From assembly GCA_041653875.1 (NCBI GenBank), contig JBAZEM010000004.1, forward strand, positions 86,479 to 150,478: DNA of 64,000 nucleotides. The letters are read 5' to 3'. Position 1 is the first letter of the stretch, and every line of letters starts with the position of its first letter. Positions 24,745 through 34,122 of the stretch are shown here, one piece after another. Origin of the DNA: VSJD01 sp041653875. GTDB lineage: Bacteria; Verrucomicrobiota; Kiritimatiellia; JAAZAB01. A program made the position numbers and the translations under genes. Under the pieces are notes generated by a model, which was not told where the DNA came from, ran no database searches, and saw nothing but the letters and a program-made list of their open reading frames with translations.

Positions 24745-26028
24745 TCAGACCATGCCGATAAGGATATCGCCCTCCACAGAACGCGGCACAAAACGAATAA
24801 TCCGGTTGCGCGCCAGCGTTGCGGTCAGACCACCGCCGAGTTTAGCAGAAGAAGGCCGAATCCGCGCCGGCAAATATTCGCCCGTCCAGCCGGTGGCCAC
24901 CCCCGCGGCATCGACCGCTTCGACCAGGACCGCCACTTCGCGGTCAATCCAGCGGCGGGCAAAAGCCATTCGTTTTTCGCGCGCCAGCGCCGAGAGTTTG
25001 GAAACCCGTCTTCTTTTTTCGCTCTCCGGCACTTGGGGCTTCATCACGGACGCAGGGGTTCCGGGCCTAAGGCTATAGGCGAATACATGCACATTGCTGA
25101 AAGGCCCTTGCGCAATCATTGCTTCCGTGGCGTCAAAATCCTCCGCGCGCTCCCCCGGAAAGCCCACCAGCACGTCGGTTCCCAGGCCGATTCCTTCGAC
25201 CCGCTCAACGGCATAGGCCACAACGGCGTTATACTCCCGAATGGCATACTTCCGCCGCATGGCACGCAGAACCGGATCGCTCCCGCTTTGCATCGGCAGA
25301 TGCAGGAACCGGCATAGTTTGCGGGACGCAGCCATGCAATCGATGACCTCGCGCTCCACCGTACTGACCTCGAGGGAACTCAAACGGATGCGCTCCAGGG
25401 CGGACACCGTTTCGATCCGGCGGAGCAAAGCAGAGAGCTTGCGGCCATGATCTTCATAACAACCGATATTGGCGCCCGTCAGAACGATCTCCCGGTAACC
25501 GGCCTGGACAAGGCCTTCGATTTCATCGACAATCTCCTCAAAAGGCCGGCTCCAAGCCGGCCCGCGCGCGCGCGGCACAATACAGTAGGCGCAGTGGAAA
25601 TCGCATCCGTCCTGGATTTTAACGATGGCCCGTGTCGTGTCGAACGAAGGCAATGCCGGCGCCGTTCCAGACAGACCGGATGGAAACCCATGCTCAGCCA
25701 GCAAGGCCGGCAATCGGAATTTATCGGACTGACCTACCAGAAGGTCCGCGCAATCGGGCGTCCGCAGGGCGCGTCCGCCCGCCGAGACCGGACAGCCGGC
25801 CAGCACCACGAACGCGCCGGCCCGGCGCTTGGCGCCGCGCGCAATGCGGACGCTGTTCTGTTCGGCCTTGGCCGTGACGGCGCATCCGTGAATGACGCAG
25901 ACCTTGCAGGGCGCGCCGAAGGGCACGACCCGATAGCCGGACGCCTGAAACACGGCGCGCAAACGCGCTGTCTCGGCCTGATTCAGGCGGCATCCGACCG
26001 TTTTAAAAGATACGGTTGTTGCGTGCAT
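24745..26028 (-). CDS. mtaB: tRNA N6-threonylcarbamoyladenosine-37 methylthiotransferase, MtaB type
   Basis: The 427-residue radical-SAM enzyme converts t6A37 to ms2t6A37 in tRNA. It has the UPF0004 domain (TVGCRLNQAE, VIHGCAVT, LAGCPVSAGG) with three cluster Cys, then the radical-SAM CDFHCAYC motif and the C-terminal TRAM-like region with GWTGEYLPARI. MiaB is less likely because the N-terminal GCRLNQAE pattern is MtaB-like. Start 26028 precedes the UPF0004 motif by normal distance. Confidence 0.9.
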   Translation of the reverse strand: MHATTVSFKTVGCRLNQAETARLRAVFQASGYRVVPFGAPCKVCVIHGCAVTAKAEQNSVRIARGAKRRAGAFVVLAGCPVSAGGRALRTPDCADLLVGQSDKFRLPALLAEHGFPSGLSGTAPALPSFDTTRAIVKIQDGCDFHCAYCIVPRARGPAWSRPFEEIVDEIEGLVQAGYREIVLTGANIGCYEDHGRKLSALLRRIETVSALERIRLSSLEVSTVEREVIDCMAASRKLCRFLHLPMQSGSDPVLRAMRRKYAIREYNAVVAYAVERVEGIGLGTDVLVGFPGERAEDFDATEAMIAQGPFSNVHVFAYSLRPGTPASVMKPQVPESEKRRRVSKLSALAREKRMAFARRWIDREVAVLVEAVDAAGVATGWTGEYLPARIRPSSAKLGGGLTATLARNRIIRFVPRSVEGDILIGMV

Positions 26029-26047
26029 ACTGGTTTGCTAAGATATG

Positions 26048-26700
26048 TCGCATCACTGAGTTAGGCCCCGCAAAGCGGGGCGACTTTCGCAACTGAGATT
26101 AGCCGCAAAAATGCACAAAAAGCACAAGAAAGAACCAAACAGTCAAATCTTTTTTGTGTCTCTTGCGCCTCTTTGCGGCAACTTTGCCGTTCTATCGAAC
26201 GGCCTCTACACCGATTTGGTGTGGTTGCGGTTCGTTAGAACCGCTATGTTTTGTCCGCCGGAGGCGGATCCGCCAATGGCGGAAAATTCCTGTACATCGA
26301 GTTAGGCCCCGCAAAGCGGGGCGGCTTTTCATAACGCCCGGTGAGGGCACCGGGCCTACAGTATTGTAGGCCGGGTCCCCTGACCCGGCGGGTTTGGATT
26401 TCCTATACATTAAATTAGGCCCCGCAAAGCGGGGCGACTTTTTCATGTAGAGCCGACTTTACGTCGGCTATCTTCGGCATAGGATAGCCGGTATTCCGCC
26501 GGAGGCGGATCCGCCTATGGAGGAAAAACCGGCTCTACATCAGATTGAATTTCCTTAACATCGAGTTAGGCGGCCAAAGGCCGCGCCTTTGCCGTTCTGT
26601 CGAACGGCCCCTACACTGAACGGGTGTAGTGGCGGTTCGATAGAACCGCAGGATTGTCCGCCGCGGGCAGATATGCCAGTTGCGGTAGATTCCTATACTT
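26048..26700. repeat. Hairpin-module mosaic (array C)
   Basis: It holds three GCCCCGCAAAGCGGGGC hairpins, the nested CCGGTGAGGGCACCGG module at about 26340-26392 (near-identical copies at 9127-9186 and 45967-46030), a TAGAGCCGAC module with an inserted GGCGGATCCGCC, the GGCGGCCAAAGGCCGC/GCGGTTCGATAGAACC block and four linkers of the TTCCTATACATCGAGTTAGG type. A CACAAAAAGCAC/GCGCCTCTTTGCGGC inverted repeat lies at about 26101-26180. No gene is seen. It fills the gap between mtaB and the deoxyribosyltransferase. Confidence 0.85.
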
Positions 26701-26722
26701 TGAATTAAACGCCACGAGGTGC

Positions 26723-27124
26723 ATGATGAAAACCATATATTTATGCGGACCGATCATGGATGAACAAGGCGGGGTGGCCCGGGAATGGCGCAAAACCGCC
26801 GCCAAAAAACTTGGCCGCGCGTTCACACTGCTGGATCCCATGCGGCGTAATTTCAAGGACCGCGAGGTGGATAGCGCCAATGAAATCGTGGAATTCGATC
26901 TACAGGACATTCGGAACGCGGACCTGTTGCTCGTCAATTACAATAAACCGTCCATCGGCACCGCCATGGAAGTGTTTTACGCCTCGCATCATCTGGGCAA
27001 ATTTGTCGTGGCGTTTTCGCCGTTCACCTTCAAGGACAGCAGTCCCTGGATGGTGCGTTACTGCACCAAGATACTGCCTTCCTTGGACGCTTCGATCCGC
27101 TACATTCGGGCCCATTTCGGATAA
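26723..27124 (+). CDS. Nucleoside 2-deoxyribosyltransferase-like protein
   Basis: The 133-residue protein begins MKTIYLCGPIMD, typical of nucleoside 2-deoxyribosyltransferase/RCL-like folds, and has the EIVEFDLQDIRNADLLLVNY segment (with the catalytic-region Asp) and PSIGTAMEVFYA where the Glu is the likely nucleophile. It may act on deoxynucleotides or a modified nucleotide; the specificity is not clear. GAGG at 26716-26719 precedes ATG 26723/26726; I favour the first, but the second has better spacing. Repeat arrays flank it on both sides. Confidence 0.75.
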   Translation: MMKTIYLCGPIMDEQGGVAREWRKTAAKKLGRAFTLLDPMRRNFKDREVDSANEIVEFDLQDIRNADLLLVNYNKPSIGTAMEVFYASHHLGKFVVAFSPFTFKDSSPWMVRYCTKILPSLDASIRYIRAHFG

Positions 27125-27300
27125 AATAGAGGCGGGTGACGCCGCAACTGTTTTATGTAGCCGCGGCGGTGACGCCGTGGCCGCCCGCCGTCGCCCCGGG
27201 GCTATGGTGGGCAGGCCGAAGAATCCACGCCGTTACCGGCGCGGCTACCCGGATTGTCCGCCGGAGGCGGGTGACGCCGCAACTGTTCCCAGGCAGGGCG
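27125..27300. repeat. Hairpin-module mosaic (array F) with a 32-bp insert
   Basis: TAGCCGCGGCGGTGACGCC pairs with GGCGCGGCTA. The sequence GTGGCCG...CCGAAGAATCC is interrupted by a 32-bp module related to the 36-bp one. A GGCGGGTGACGCCGCAACTG unit occurs at both ends. No gene is supported. Confidence 0.75.
27184..27215. repeat. 32-bp relative of the 36-bp module, filled site
   Basis: It starts CCCGCC and ends GGGCAGG, like the 36-bp modules, with a different middle (CGCCCCGGGGC). The empty junction is at 9420/9421, where GTGGCCG meets CCGAAGAATCC directly. Confidence 0.7.
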
Positions 27301-27378
27301 CAACAGCCTGTTGCGCCGTTCTTCCAAAACTACAGCATCTAATGATTTCCCCGAATTTCCACATTCTGCATTCCGCAT

Positions 27379-29046
27379 TTAATTGAGCACGGCGCCGCTT
27401 CCCGCGCTGGCGACCTTTTCAGCGTAGCGCTTCAGGTAACCGGTCAAAGCCCGCGGAGTATAGGGCGGAAGCTCGGCGCGCCGGCGCTGGAGATCGGCTT
27501 CGGCCAGCTTCACTTCCAGGCAGCGGCCGGGAATATCGATGCGGATCAAGTCCCCGTCCCGGAGCAAGGAAATGGGACCGCCCGCGGCGGCTTCCGGGGA
27601 AACATGGCCGATACAGGCGCCCCGGGTCCCGCCCGAAAAGCGCCCATCGGTGATCAAGGCGACCTGTTCCCCCAACCCCTGCCCCATGATATAGGACGTG
27701 GGCGCCAGCATTTCCTGCATACCCGGACCGCCCCGCGGACCTTCGTAACGGATCACCACCACATGGCCCGCCTCGACTTTCCCGGCCAGAATGCCGGCGC
27801 AGGCCTCTTCCTGCGAGTTAAAGATCACCGCCCGGCCCTCGAACGTTCGCATGGAAGGCGCCACGCCGGCCGTCTTGACCACGGCGCCTTCCGGCGCCAG
27901 GTTGCCCCAGAGAATCGCCAAGCCCCCTTCCGGCGAATAAGGATTGTCCAACGGCCGGATCACGTCTGTATCCAAGACCTTCACCCGGCTCACATTGCGC
28001 GCGAGCGTCCGGCCAGTCACCGTGGGGGTTTCCGGATGGATCAACCCGGAGATTGCCTGGATCGTTTTAATGATCGCGTTGATACCGCCGGCGCGGTCCA
28101 CGTCCTCCATGTGATACAGACTGGAGGGCGAGACCTTGCAGATCACCGGACACCGTTTGGAAATATCGTCAATCCGATGGAGATCGTAGTGCACGCCGGC
28201 CTCATGGGCGATCGCCAGCGCATGCAGAACGGTGTTGGAACTGCCCCCCATGGCCATATCCAGGGCAAAAGCGTTGTCGAGCGCGGACTCCGTCACCAAG
28301 TCGCGCGGTTTCGGCCCTTCGTCCCGGGCCATTTCCACGATTCTTTTGGCCGCCTTGGTATAGAGCGACCGGCGCCGGGGATCGGCGGCCAGGATCGTGC
28401 CGTTGCCCGGCAAGGCCAGTCCCAAGGCCTCGCACAGGCAATTCATGGAATTGGCGGTGAACATCCCCGAACAAGAGCCGCAACCTGGGCAAGCCTGGGC
28501 CTCAACGGCGTCCAATTGGTCGGCGCTAATCTTGCCCTGACTGCGGGCCGCAACGCCTTCAAAAACACTGATCAGATCGAGGGCTTTGCCATCCGGCGCC
28601 CGCCCGGCCGCCATCGGCCCACCGCTGACCATGATGGTCGGCACATTGACCCGCAAGGCCCCCATGATCATCCCAGGCACAATCTTGTCGCAGTTGGGAA
28701 TACAAATGAGCGCGTCAAAACAATGGGCTCGCGCCATGGATTCCACGCAGTCGGCGATCAACTCGCGGCTCGGCAGGGAATATTTCATGCCCGCATGCCC
28801 CATGGCAATGCCATCGCAAATGCCGATGGTGTTGAATTCGAACGGGATTCCGCCCGCTTTGCGAATCTGACGGCATATCAGGCGCCCCACGGCATTCAGG
28901 TGCATATGGCCGGGAATGATCTCGACGAACGAGTTGCAGACGCCGATAAACGGCTTATCCATGTCCTCCGGTTTGACCCCCAGCGCCCGTAAAAGACTCC
29001 GGTGCGGCGCCCGTTCAACCCCGTGCTTGATCCGATCGCTATGCAT
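27379..29046 (-). CDS. ilvD: Dihydroxy-acid dehydratase
   Basis: The 555-residue enzyme dehydrates 2,3-dihydroxy-acids to 2-keto acids in isoleucine, valine and pantothenate precursor synthesis. Motifs include CIPNCDKIVPGM (cluster Cys), CPGCGSCSGMFTANSM (cluster Cys), GGSSNTVLH and DGRFSGGTRG. Length is normal. The product 2-ketoisovalerate is also the substrate of PanB, encoded at 50.56 kb. ATG 29046 has AAGGAG a few bases upstream. The downstream gap holds array F. Confidence 0.95.
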   Translation of the reverse strand: MHSDRIKHGVERAPHRSLLRALGVKPEDMDKPFIGVCNSFVEIIPGHMHLNAVGRLICRQIRKAGGIPFEFNTIGICDGIAMGHAGMKYSLPSRELIADCVESMARAHCFDALICIPNCDKIVPGMIMGALRVNVPTIMVSGGPMAAGRAPDGKALDLISVFEGVAARSQGKISADQLDAVEAQACPGCGSCSGMFTANSMNCLCEALGLALPGNGTILAADPRRRSLYTKAAKRIVEMARDEGPKPRDLVTESALDNAFALDMAMGGSSNTVLHALAIAHEAGVHYDLHRIDDISKRCPVICKVSPSSLYHMEDVDRAGGINAIIKTIQAISGLIHPETPTVTGRTLARNVSRVKVLDTDVIRPLDNPYSPEGGLAILWGNLAPEGAVVKTAGVAPSMRTFEGRAVIFNSQEEACAGILAGKVEAGHVVVIRYEGPRGGPGMQEMLAPTSYIMGQGLGEQVALITDGRFSGGTRGACIGHVSPEAAAGGPISLLRDGDLIRIDIPGRCLEVKLAEADLQRRRAELPPYTPRALTGYLKRYAEKVASAGSGAVLN

Positions 29047-29062
29047 GACATACTCCTTTGGA

Positions 29063-29110
29063 ATGGTTGATGGTCGATGGTCAATGGTCGATGGTCAATG
29101 GTCGATGGCC
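29063..29110. repeat. Heptameric repeat ATGGTCR upstream of ilvD
   Basis: Six consecutive units: ATGGTTG, ATGGTCG, ATGGTCA, ATGGTCG, ATGGTCA, ATGGTCG, then ATGGCC. It is the same family as at 2411 and 44.9-45.1 kb. Confidence 0.85.
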
Positions 29111-29207
29111 TAACGGTTCACACTTTTTATTGATTTCCGACTGTGTTTCAGTGTATAAGAACGGGACTGGATTAAAAGAATAAAATCGCACAGGGGAGAA
29201 AAACCTT

Positions 29208-29528
29208 ATGTGGAAAATGCTTTTGCCGATCATGCTCCTGACCGTCTGCCTTGCGGGATGCCGCAAGCAGGATATGCGCACCGTCGTCGTGGCCGTGCCC
29301 GGCCTGAAAAACCAGGCCGGCGCCCAGGTCATTCAGGACGCCTTCATGCGCCAGCCGGGCATCAAAGCCATTATACCGGATTACCAGCAGCACACCTTGA
29401 CCGTCACCTACGACTCCATGGTCATCGCCCGGAAAAACATTGAGTTCACGATCGCCGGCGCCGGATTCGACGCCAACGATATCCGCGCCCCGACCAATGC
29501 GGCCAAACAAATTAAGAATGCAGAATGA
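29208..29528 (+). CDS. Small lipoprotein with heavy-metal-associated-like fold but no CxxC
   Basis: The 106-residue protein has a signal peptide with a lipobox (LTVCLAGC, Cys18), then a beta-alpha-beta-beta-alpha pattern resembling HMA (copper chaperone) domains: VVVAVPGLKNQAGAQVIQ and HTLTVTYDSMVIARKNIEFTIAGAGFDANDI. The metal-binding CxxC is replaced by PGLKN, so metal transfer is unlikely. Its function is unknown. AGGGGAG lies about 11 bases before ATG 29208. The C-terminal residues NAE come from the adjoining heptameric repeat. Confidence 0.7.
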   Translation: MWKMLLPIMLLTVCLAGCRKQDMRTVVVAVPGLKNQAGAQVIQDAFMRQPGIKAIIPDYQQHTLTVTYDSMVIARKNIEFTIAGAGFDANDIRAPTNAAKQIKNAE

Positions 29529-29622
29529 AGAATGCAGAATAAAGAAAAAAGCATAGATGGGAACCTTCCGGTATCGGCGATATTAAGTTTCTGCATTCTT
29601 CATTCTGCATTCTGCATTTCTT
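29513..29622. repeat. Heptameric inverted-arm repeat (TGCAGAA / TTCTGCA) between lipoprotein and xerC/D
   Basis: Left units AATGCAG, AATGAAG, AATGCAG, AATAAAG oppose right units TTCTGCA, TTCTTCA, TTCTGCA, TTCTGCA. The left arm encodes the lipoprotein's last codons. The right arm ends two bases before the start codon at 29624. Confidence 0.85.
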
Positions 29623-29623
29623 A

Positions 29624-30511
<888 letters not shown>

Positions 30512-30513
30512 GC

Positions 30514-30849
30514 GGAAGACGGACGACAGACGGCAGAAGACGGACGACAGACGGCGGACGGCAGAAGACGGAAGACGGACTACGGACGACGGACGGCGGA
30601 CGGCAGAAGACGGAAGGCGGACGACGGACGACAGACGACGGACGGCGGACGGCAGAAGACGGAAGGCGGACGACGGACGACAGACGACGGACGGCGGACG
30701 GCAGAAGACGGACGACAGACGGCAGAAGACGGAAGACGGACGACAGACGACGGACGGCGGACGGCAGAAGACGGAAGGCAGACGACAGACGACGGACGAC
30801 GGACGGCGGACGGCAGAAGACGGAAGGCAGACGACAGACGACGGACGAT
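30514..30849. repeat. 48 x 7-bp tandem repeat array after xerC/D
   Basis: Exactly 336 bp divide into 48 units of the form RGA[AC][GT][AG]C (GGACGAC, AGACGGC, AGAAGAC, GGAAGAC and so on), with no indels. Unit variants recur in order, such as GGACGGC then AGAAGAC then GGAAGGC. Because 7 is not a multiple of 3, every reverse frame stays open, but no real gene is supported. Related units, inverted, are at 63777-63873. Confidence 0.95.
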
Positions 30850-30907
30850 GGACAAAAGATAGAGACTGTAATTGCGGCCACAAAATATAGATGTTTTGCC
30901 GTAACTG

Positions 30908-31112
30908 CTCAGGAGTCAGAATTCAGGAGTCAGCCCGCCTGCAACGCTGTGCGTAGCACTGCGGGCAGGTAGTCAGAATAAGGAACCCGTATAGGCCAAG
31001 CGAATACGAAGAGAATCGGCGCTAAACACAAGGCCTTGGCGGAATGTCTGTCGCGTTCTTCCGATTCTTACGTATTTTATTCTGTATCCTGAATTCTGAC
31101 TCCTGACTACCT
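30908..31112. repeat. Heptameric inverted-arm repeat (AGTCAGA) with a 36-bp insert
   Basis: Units AGGAGTC, AGAATTC, AGGAGTC are interrupted by the 36-bp module, then TAGTCAGAATAAGG. The opposite arm (31083-31112) is the inverse, with CCTGAATTCTGACTCC. No gene lies in the loop. Confidence 0.75.
30934..30969. repeat. 36-bp palindromic module, filled site 3
   Basis: It starts CCCGCCTGCAACGCT and ends CACTGCGGGCAGG. It splits the heptameric repeat between GGAGTCAG and TAGTCAG; the related repeat at 50424/50425 has CAG directly joined to TAGTCAG. Confidence 0.8.
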
Positions 31113-31204
31113 GAGTTGTTACGTTTTGCCTTGATTTTTTTAACCGTGCCCGTAATACTTTTCCCGGAATTGTTGGTTGCCAAGAATTACGAAAATGCCG
31201 CTCC

Positions 31205-31513
31205 ATGACCCTGACACCTCAACAAAAGAATAAAATCATCCGGGAATTGGTCGACTTTCTCAAGGACGAACCGGAAATTCAGCGCATCGTTGTTTTTGGG
31301 TCTTTTTTAAGCTCCAATGCGCCGAACGATCTGGATGTGGCAATTTTTCAAACCAGTTCGGGAAAATATCTGCCGTTGGCCATGAAGCACCGGCGCAAGA
31401 TTGAGCCCCTGGCCCAACGCATCGCCGTAGATGTCATTCCGTTGCGCCCCAATCCTCCCAAAGTCACCTTCCTTGAAGAAATCGCCAACGGAGAAGTGGT
31501 TTATGAAAGATGA
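31205..31513 (+). CDS. Minimal nucleotidyltransferase (MNT-like)
   Basis: The 102-residue protein has the polymerase-beta-type signature VVFGSFLSSNAPNDLDVAIF: a GS motif and the D-x-D metal pair, and a third Asp in IAVDVIPL. These small proteins often pair with HEPN proteins, acting as an antitoxin that AMPylates the HEPN toxin. An overlapping ATG at 31503 gives only a 31-codon ORF without HEPN features, so the partner may be lost. No ribosome-binding site is evident. Confidence 0.75.
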   Translation: MTLTPQQKNKIIRELVDFLKDEPEIQRIVVFGSFLSSNAPNDLDVAIFQTSSGKYLPLAMKHRRKIEPLAQRIAVDVIPLRPNPPKVTFLEEIANGEVVYER

Positions 31514-31578
31514 AACATGTGCTGTTATCGGTTCAACAACACCTGAAATGACCATTCAACATATACAGGAGCACGGCC

Positions 31579-32649
31579 ATGGCCATAAAAAAAACTGAGC
31601 CCGTTAAACGTCCCGTCCGCAAACCCAAAGAGGAAATGCTCTCCGCCTACACCGAGGCCCTCCAGCAACAACCGGACCTGGGCGAGGCGCAACTCAACCC
31701 TGAAAAAATCGTGGAAGACAGAAAAGCCAAGGCCGCCGTCCAGGTGGCCGAGGCATTGTCCTCTGCCGGGGTTTCGAAGGAAATTTACGCTCTCAAAACT
31801 GAAATTGGACGCATGCTGGGCGAGCTGGCAGACAAGCTGGATCAGCAGGTCGGCCGGTTTACGGACGTTCAGAAGGCCATCGCCGTCAAGGAACAGGAAC
31901 TCCGCGAGGTGTATGAAATTGACAAGGCCGCCGCTTCGTTAGCGGCCCTGCTTGAGGCTCAAAGCCAACGACGCTCGGATTTCGAGGTTGAAATGACCGC
32001 CAGGAAAGAAGCGTTGGAAACGGAAATTAACGAAACACGCGATCAGTGGAACAAGGAACGGAAGGAAGTGGAACTCCGAATGAAGGAGCAGGAAACTGCC
32101 GCGCTCCAGAAGCGGGAACGCGAAAAAACGGAATTTGAATACACCTTCCAGCGCAATCGACAGCAGTCCATAGACAAGTTTAATGACGAGAAACAGAGTC
32201 TGGAAAAAGACCTGCATGCCAAAAAAGAAGCCCTGGAAAAGGAATGGGCGGAGCGCGCCCGCGTGCTCAAAGCGGCGGAAGCCGAACTCAACGAGTTGCG
32301 AGCCCGAACCGTAAAATTCCCGGCCGAATTGGATGCCGCCGTCGGCAAGGCCGTCAAGGAAGCGACCGAGAAACTGAACACAGCGGCCACGGCCAATCTG
32401 TCCCTGGTGAAAAAGGAATATGAAGGCGAACGCAATGTGCTGAACGCGAGGATCGAGTCATTACAGGCCACAGTCCAGCAACAGACCGACCAGATCGCTA
32501 AACTGGCCAAACAGCACGAACTGGCCTACGAAAAAGTCCAGAATATTGCCGTCAAAGCCATTGAAGGCTCCGGCAATCTGAAAACCGCATCCGCGTTTCA
32601 GGACATGTTGGCCGACCAGCTGAAAAAACAGGCGCGGGACGATAAATAA
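31579..32649 (+). CDS. Coiled-coil protein of unknown function
   Basis: I do not recognise a family. The 356-residue protein has no signal peptide or membrane helix. It starts with a basic segment (AIKKTEPVKRPVRKPKEE) and is dominated by long Lys/Glu-rich coiled coil (about 60-310) with Gln and Ala at core positions, then a short conserved-looking end (VKAIEGSGNLKTASAF). It could be a cytoskeletal or nucleoid-linked rod. AGGAG 7 bases before ATG 31579 supports the start. It lies between the MNT gene and rnc, all in the same direction. Confidence 0.75.
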   Translation: MAIKKTEPVKRPVRKPKEEMLSAYTEALQQQPDLGEAQLNPEKIVEDRKAKAAVQVAEALSSAGVSKEIYALKTEIGRMLGELADKLDQQVGRFTDVQKAIAVKEQELREVYEIDKAAASLAALLEAQSQRRSDFEVEMTARKEALETEINETRDQWNKERKEVELRMKEQETAALQKREREKTEFEYTFQRNRQQSIDKFNDEKQSLEKDLHAKKEALEKEWAERARVLKAAEAELNELRARTVKFPAELDAAVGKAVKEATEKLNTAATANLSLVKKEYEGERNVLNARIESLQATVQQQTDQIAKLAKQHELAYEKVQNIAVKAIEGSGNLKTASAFQDMLADQLKKQARDDK

Positions 32650-32704
32650 TCGGGCGTAAGTCACACGTTTCTCTTACGACGGATCAATCGGCGAATGAAG
32701 CAAT

Positions 32705-33424
32705 ATGTGGAAGATACGAAAAAATCCTTACCGGCCGCTGGAGAAACGCATAGGCTATACGTTCCGCAACAAGGACCTGCTGGCCACCGCGCTCATGCAC
32801 CGGTCTTTCCGCTATGAAAGCGCCGATATCCGCAACGACAACCAGCGCCTGGAGTTCCTGGGCGATTCCGCCCTGGGCCTGGTGGCCAGCGATTACCTTT
32901 TCCGTCTGTATCCGGACATCGAGGAAGGGCCGCTGACCTGCCTGCGCAGCCGCCTGACGAGCGGCAAGGCCCTGGCGCATATCGGCGCCTCCATCGATCT
33001 TGGCGCCGACATCAAGCTGGGCAAAGGCGAAAAAGCGTCCGGTGGCCACCAGCGCGATTCCAACATTACCGACGCCATGGAAGCCATCATAGGCGCCGCC
33101 TACCTGGATGGCGACCTGAAAGCCGTGCGCAAAATATTTCAGACCTTGTTCGTGGCGCAGATCGCAATTCACCCCGACGACAACTGGGGCGACAATCCCA
33201 AGGGACACCTGCAAGTGCTGGCCCAACAGCGCTGGAAAACCAATCCTAACTATCGCTTAGTCAAACAGGAAGGACCAGCCCACGCGCGCGTCTTCACCGT
33301 GGAAGTCGCCATCGCCGGCAAGGTCGGCGGCGTCGGCCAGGGCTCCTGCAAGCGCGACGCCCAGCAATCCGCCGCCCGCCAGGCCCTGAAAAACCTGCCG
33401 ACGGACAACACAGGTCGCCGTTAA
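32705..33424 (+). CDS. rnc: Ribonuclease III
   Basis: The 239-residue enzyme cleaves double-stranded RNA, including rRNA precursors. The catalytic signature NQRLEFLGDSALGLV is present with the Glu and Asp metal ligands, followed by the second catalytic Glu in AMEAIIGAAYLD. A C-terminal dsRNA-binding domain ends GSCKRDAQQSAARQALKNL. Length is normal. A 45-bp piece of the dsRBD-coding end (33344-33388) is duplicated at 34903-34947. Confidence 0.95.
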   Translation: MWKIRKNPYRPLEKRIGYTFRNKDLLATALMHRSFRYESADIRNDNQRLEFLGDSALGLVASDYLFRLYPDIEEGPLTCLRSRLTSGKALAHIGASIDLGADIKLGKGEKASGGHQRDSNITDAMEAIIGAAYLDGDLKAVRKIFQTLFVAQIAIHPDDNWGDNPKGHLQVLAQQRWKTNPNYRLVKQEGPAHARVFTVEVAIAGKVGGVGQGSCKRDAQQSAARQALKNLPTDNTGRR

Positions 33425-33477
33425 CACGCATTGCGGCGAGCCAAACGCGCACCCGAAGAGGGCCGTCCAAACGCAAG

Positions 33478-34122
33478 ATGAATCTGCTTCCAATCATGCC
33501 CATGAAAGCGCATAATATCTTTATGAAAAAAGATGTTACTCTTGAAATCAGCGATATTCTGGCAACATCGGATTTGCTGTCCAAAGCCTTGAAACTTACG
33601 GGGTTAATCACACGTGTTTTTCGCGAAGCAGGCTGGGATCTGGTAGTCGTGGGCGGTTCAGCGGTAGAGTTTTACACGGAAGGCGCTTATATGTCCGGTG
33701 ACATTGATATGTGCCGGCGCAATCTCAACCCCATTCCATTGCGAACGGCACAAAACTTGATCAGCCGATTGGGCGGGACAGGCGGCCCCCGCAGTTGGAA
33801 AGTGGCTGGATTGTATATTGATTTACTGGGGTTGTTGGAAAACGAAGCGACCACCCCGTGCCGCACAATCGAAACACCTTGCGGCGTGATTAGCGTTGCC
33901 CCCACAGAGCTTATGCTGGTGGAACGAATTCTTATGGCTTTTTATCCGCGCCCCGACAGGCAAGCCCGCGCCATCGCCAAAAAATTCATGGCTGTATGCC
34001 TGAAAGAAACCACCGCAATTGATTGGAATGAAGTGGAAAGACTGGCGGCTTGTCCCTCTTTCGATGTGTTGAAAGAAACCCGCCAATTGCGCCAGGAAGT
34101 AGTTGATGAACTCGAAAAATAA
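33478..34122 (+). CDS. Nucleotidyltransferase-fold protein
   Basis: The 214-residue protein has VVVGGSAVEFYTEGAYMSGDIDM, the GGSA and DID metal-binding pattern of AbiEii/MNT-type nucleotidyltransferases, and a helical C-terminal region. Its exact family (possibly DUF6036-like) is uncertain. The natural start may be ATG 33523 (MKKDVTLEISD); the frame opens at 33478. A short overlapping frame begins at 34106. It sits in a patch of three nucleotidyltransferase-like genes between two copies of an rnc segment. Confidence 0.65.
   Translation: MNLLPIMPMKAHNIFMKKDVTLEISDILATSDLLSKALKLTGLITRVFREAGWDLVVVGGSAVEFYTEGAYMSGDIDMCRRNLNPIPLRTAQNLISRLGGTGGPRSWKVAGLYIDLLGLLENEATTPCRTIETPCGVISVAPTELMLVERILMAFYPRPDRQARAIAKKFMAVCLKETTAIDWNEVERLAACPSFDVLKETRQLRQEVVDELEK

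Noticed and set aside
30514..30849. CRISPR array
   Set aside because: Units are 7 bp in direct tandem without spacers, and no cas genes are present.
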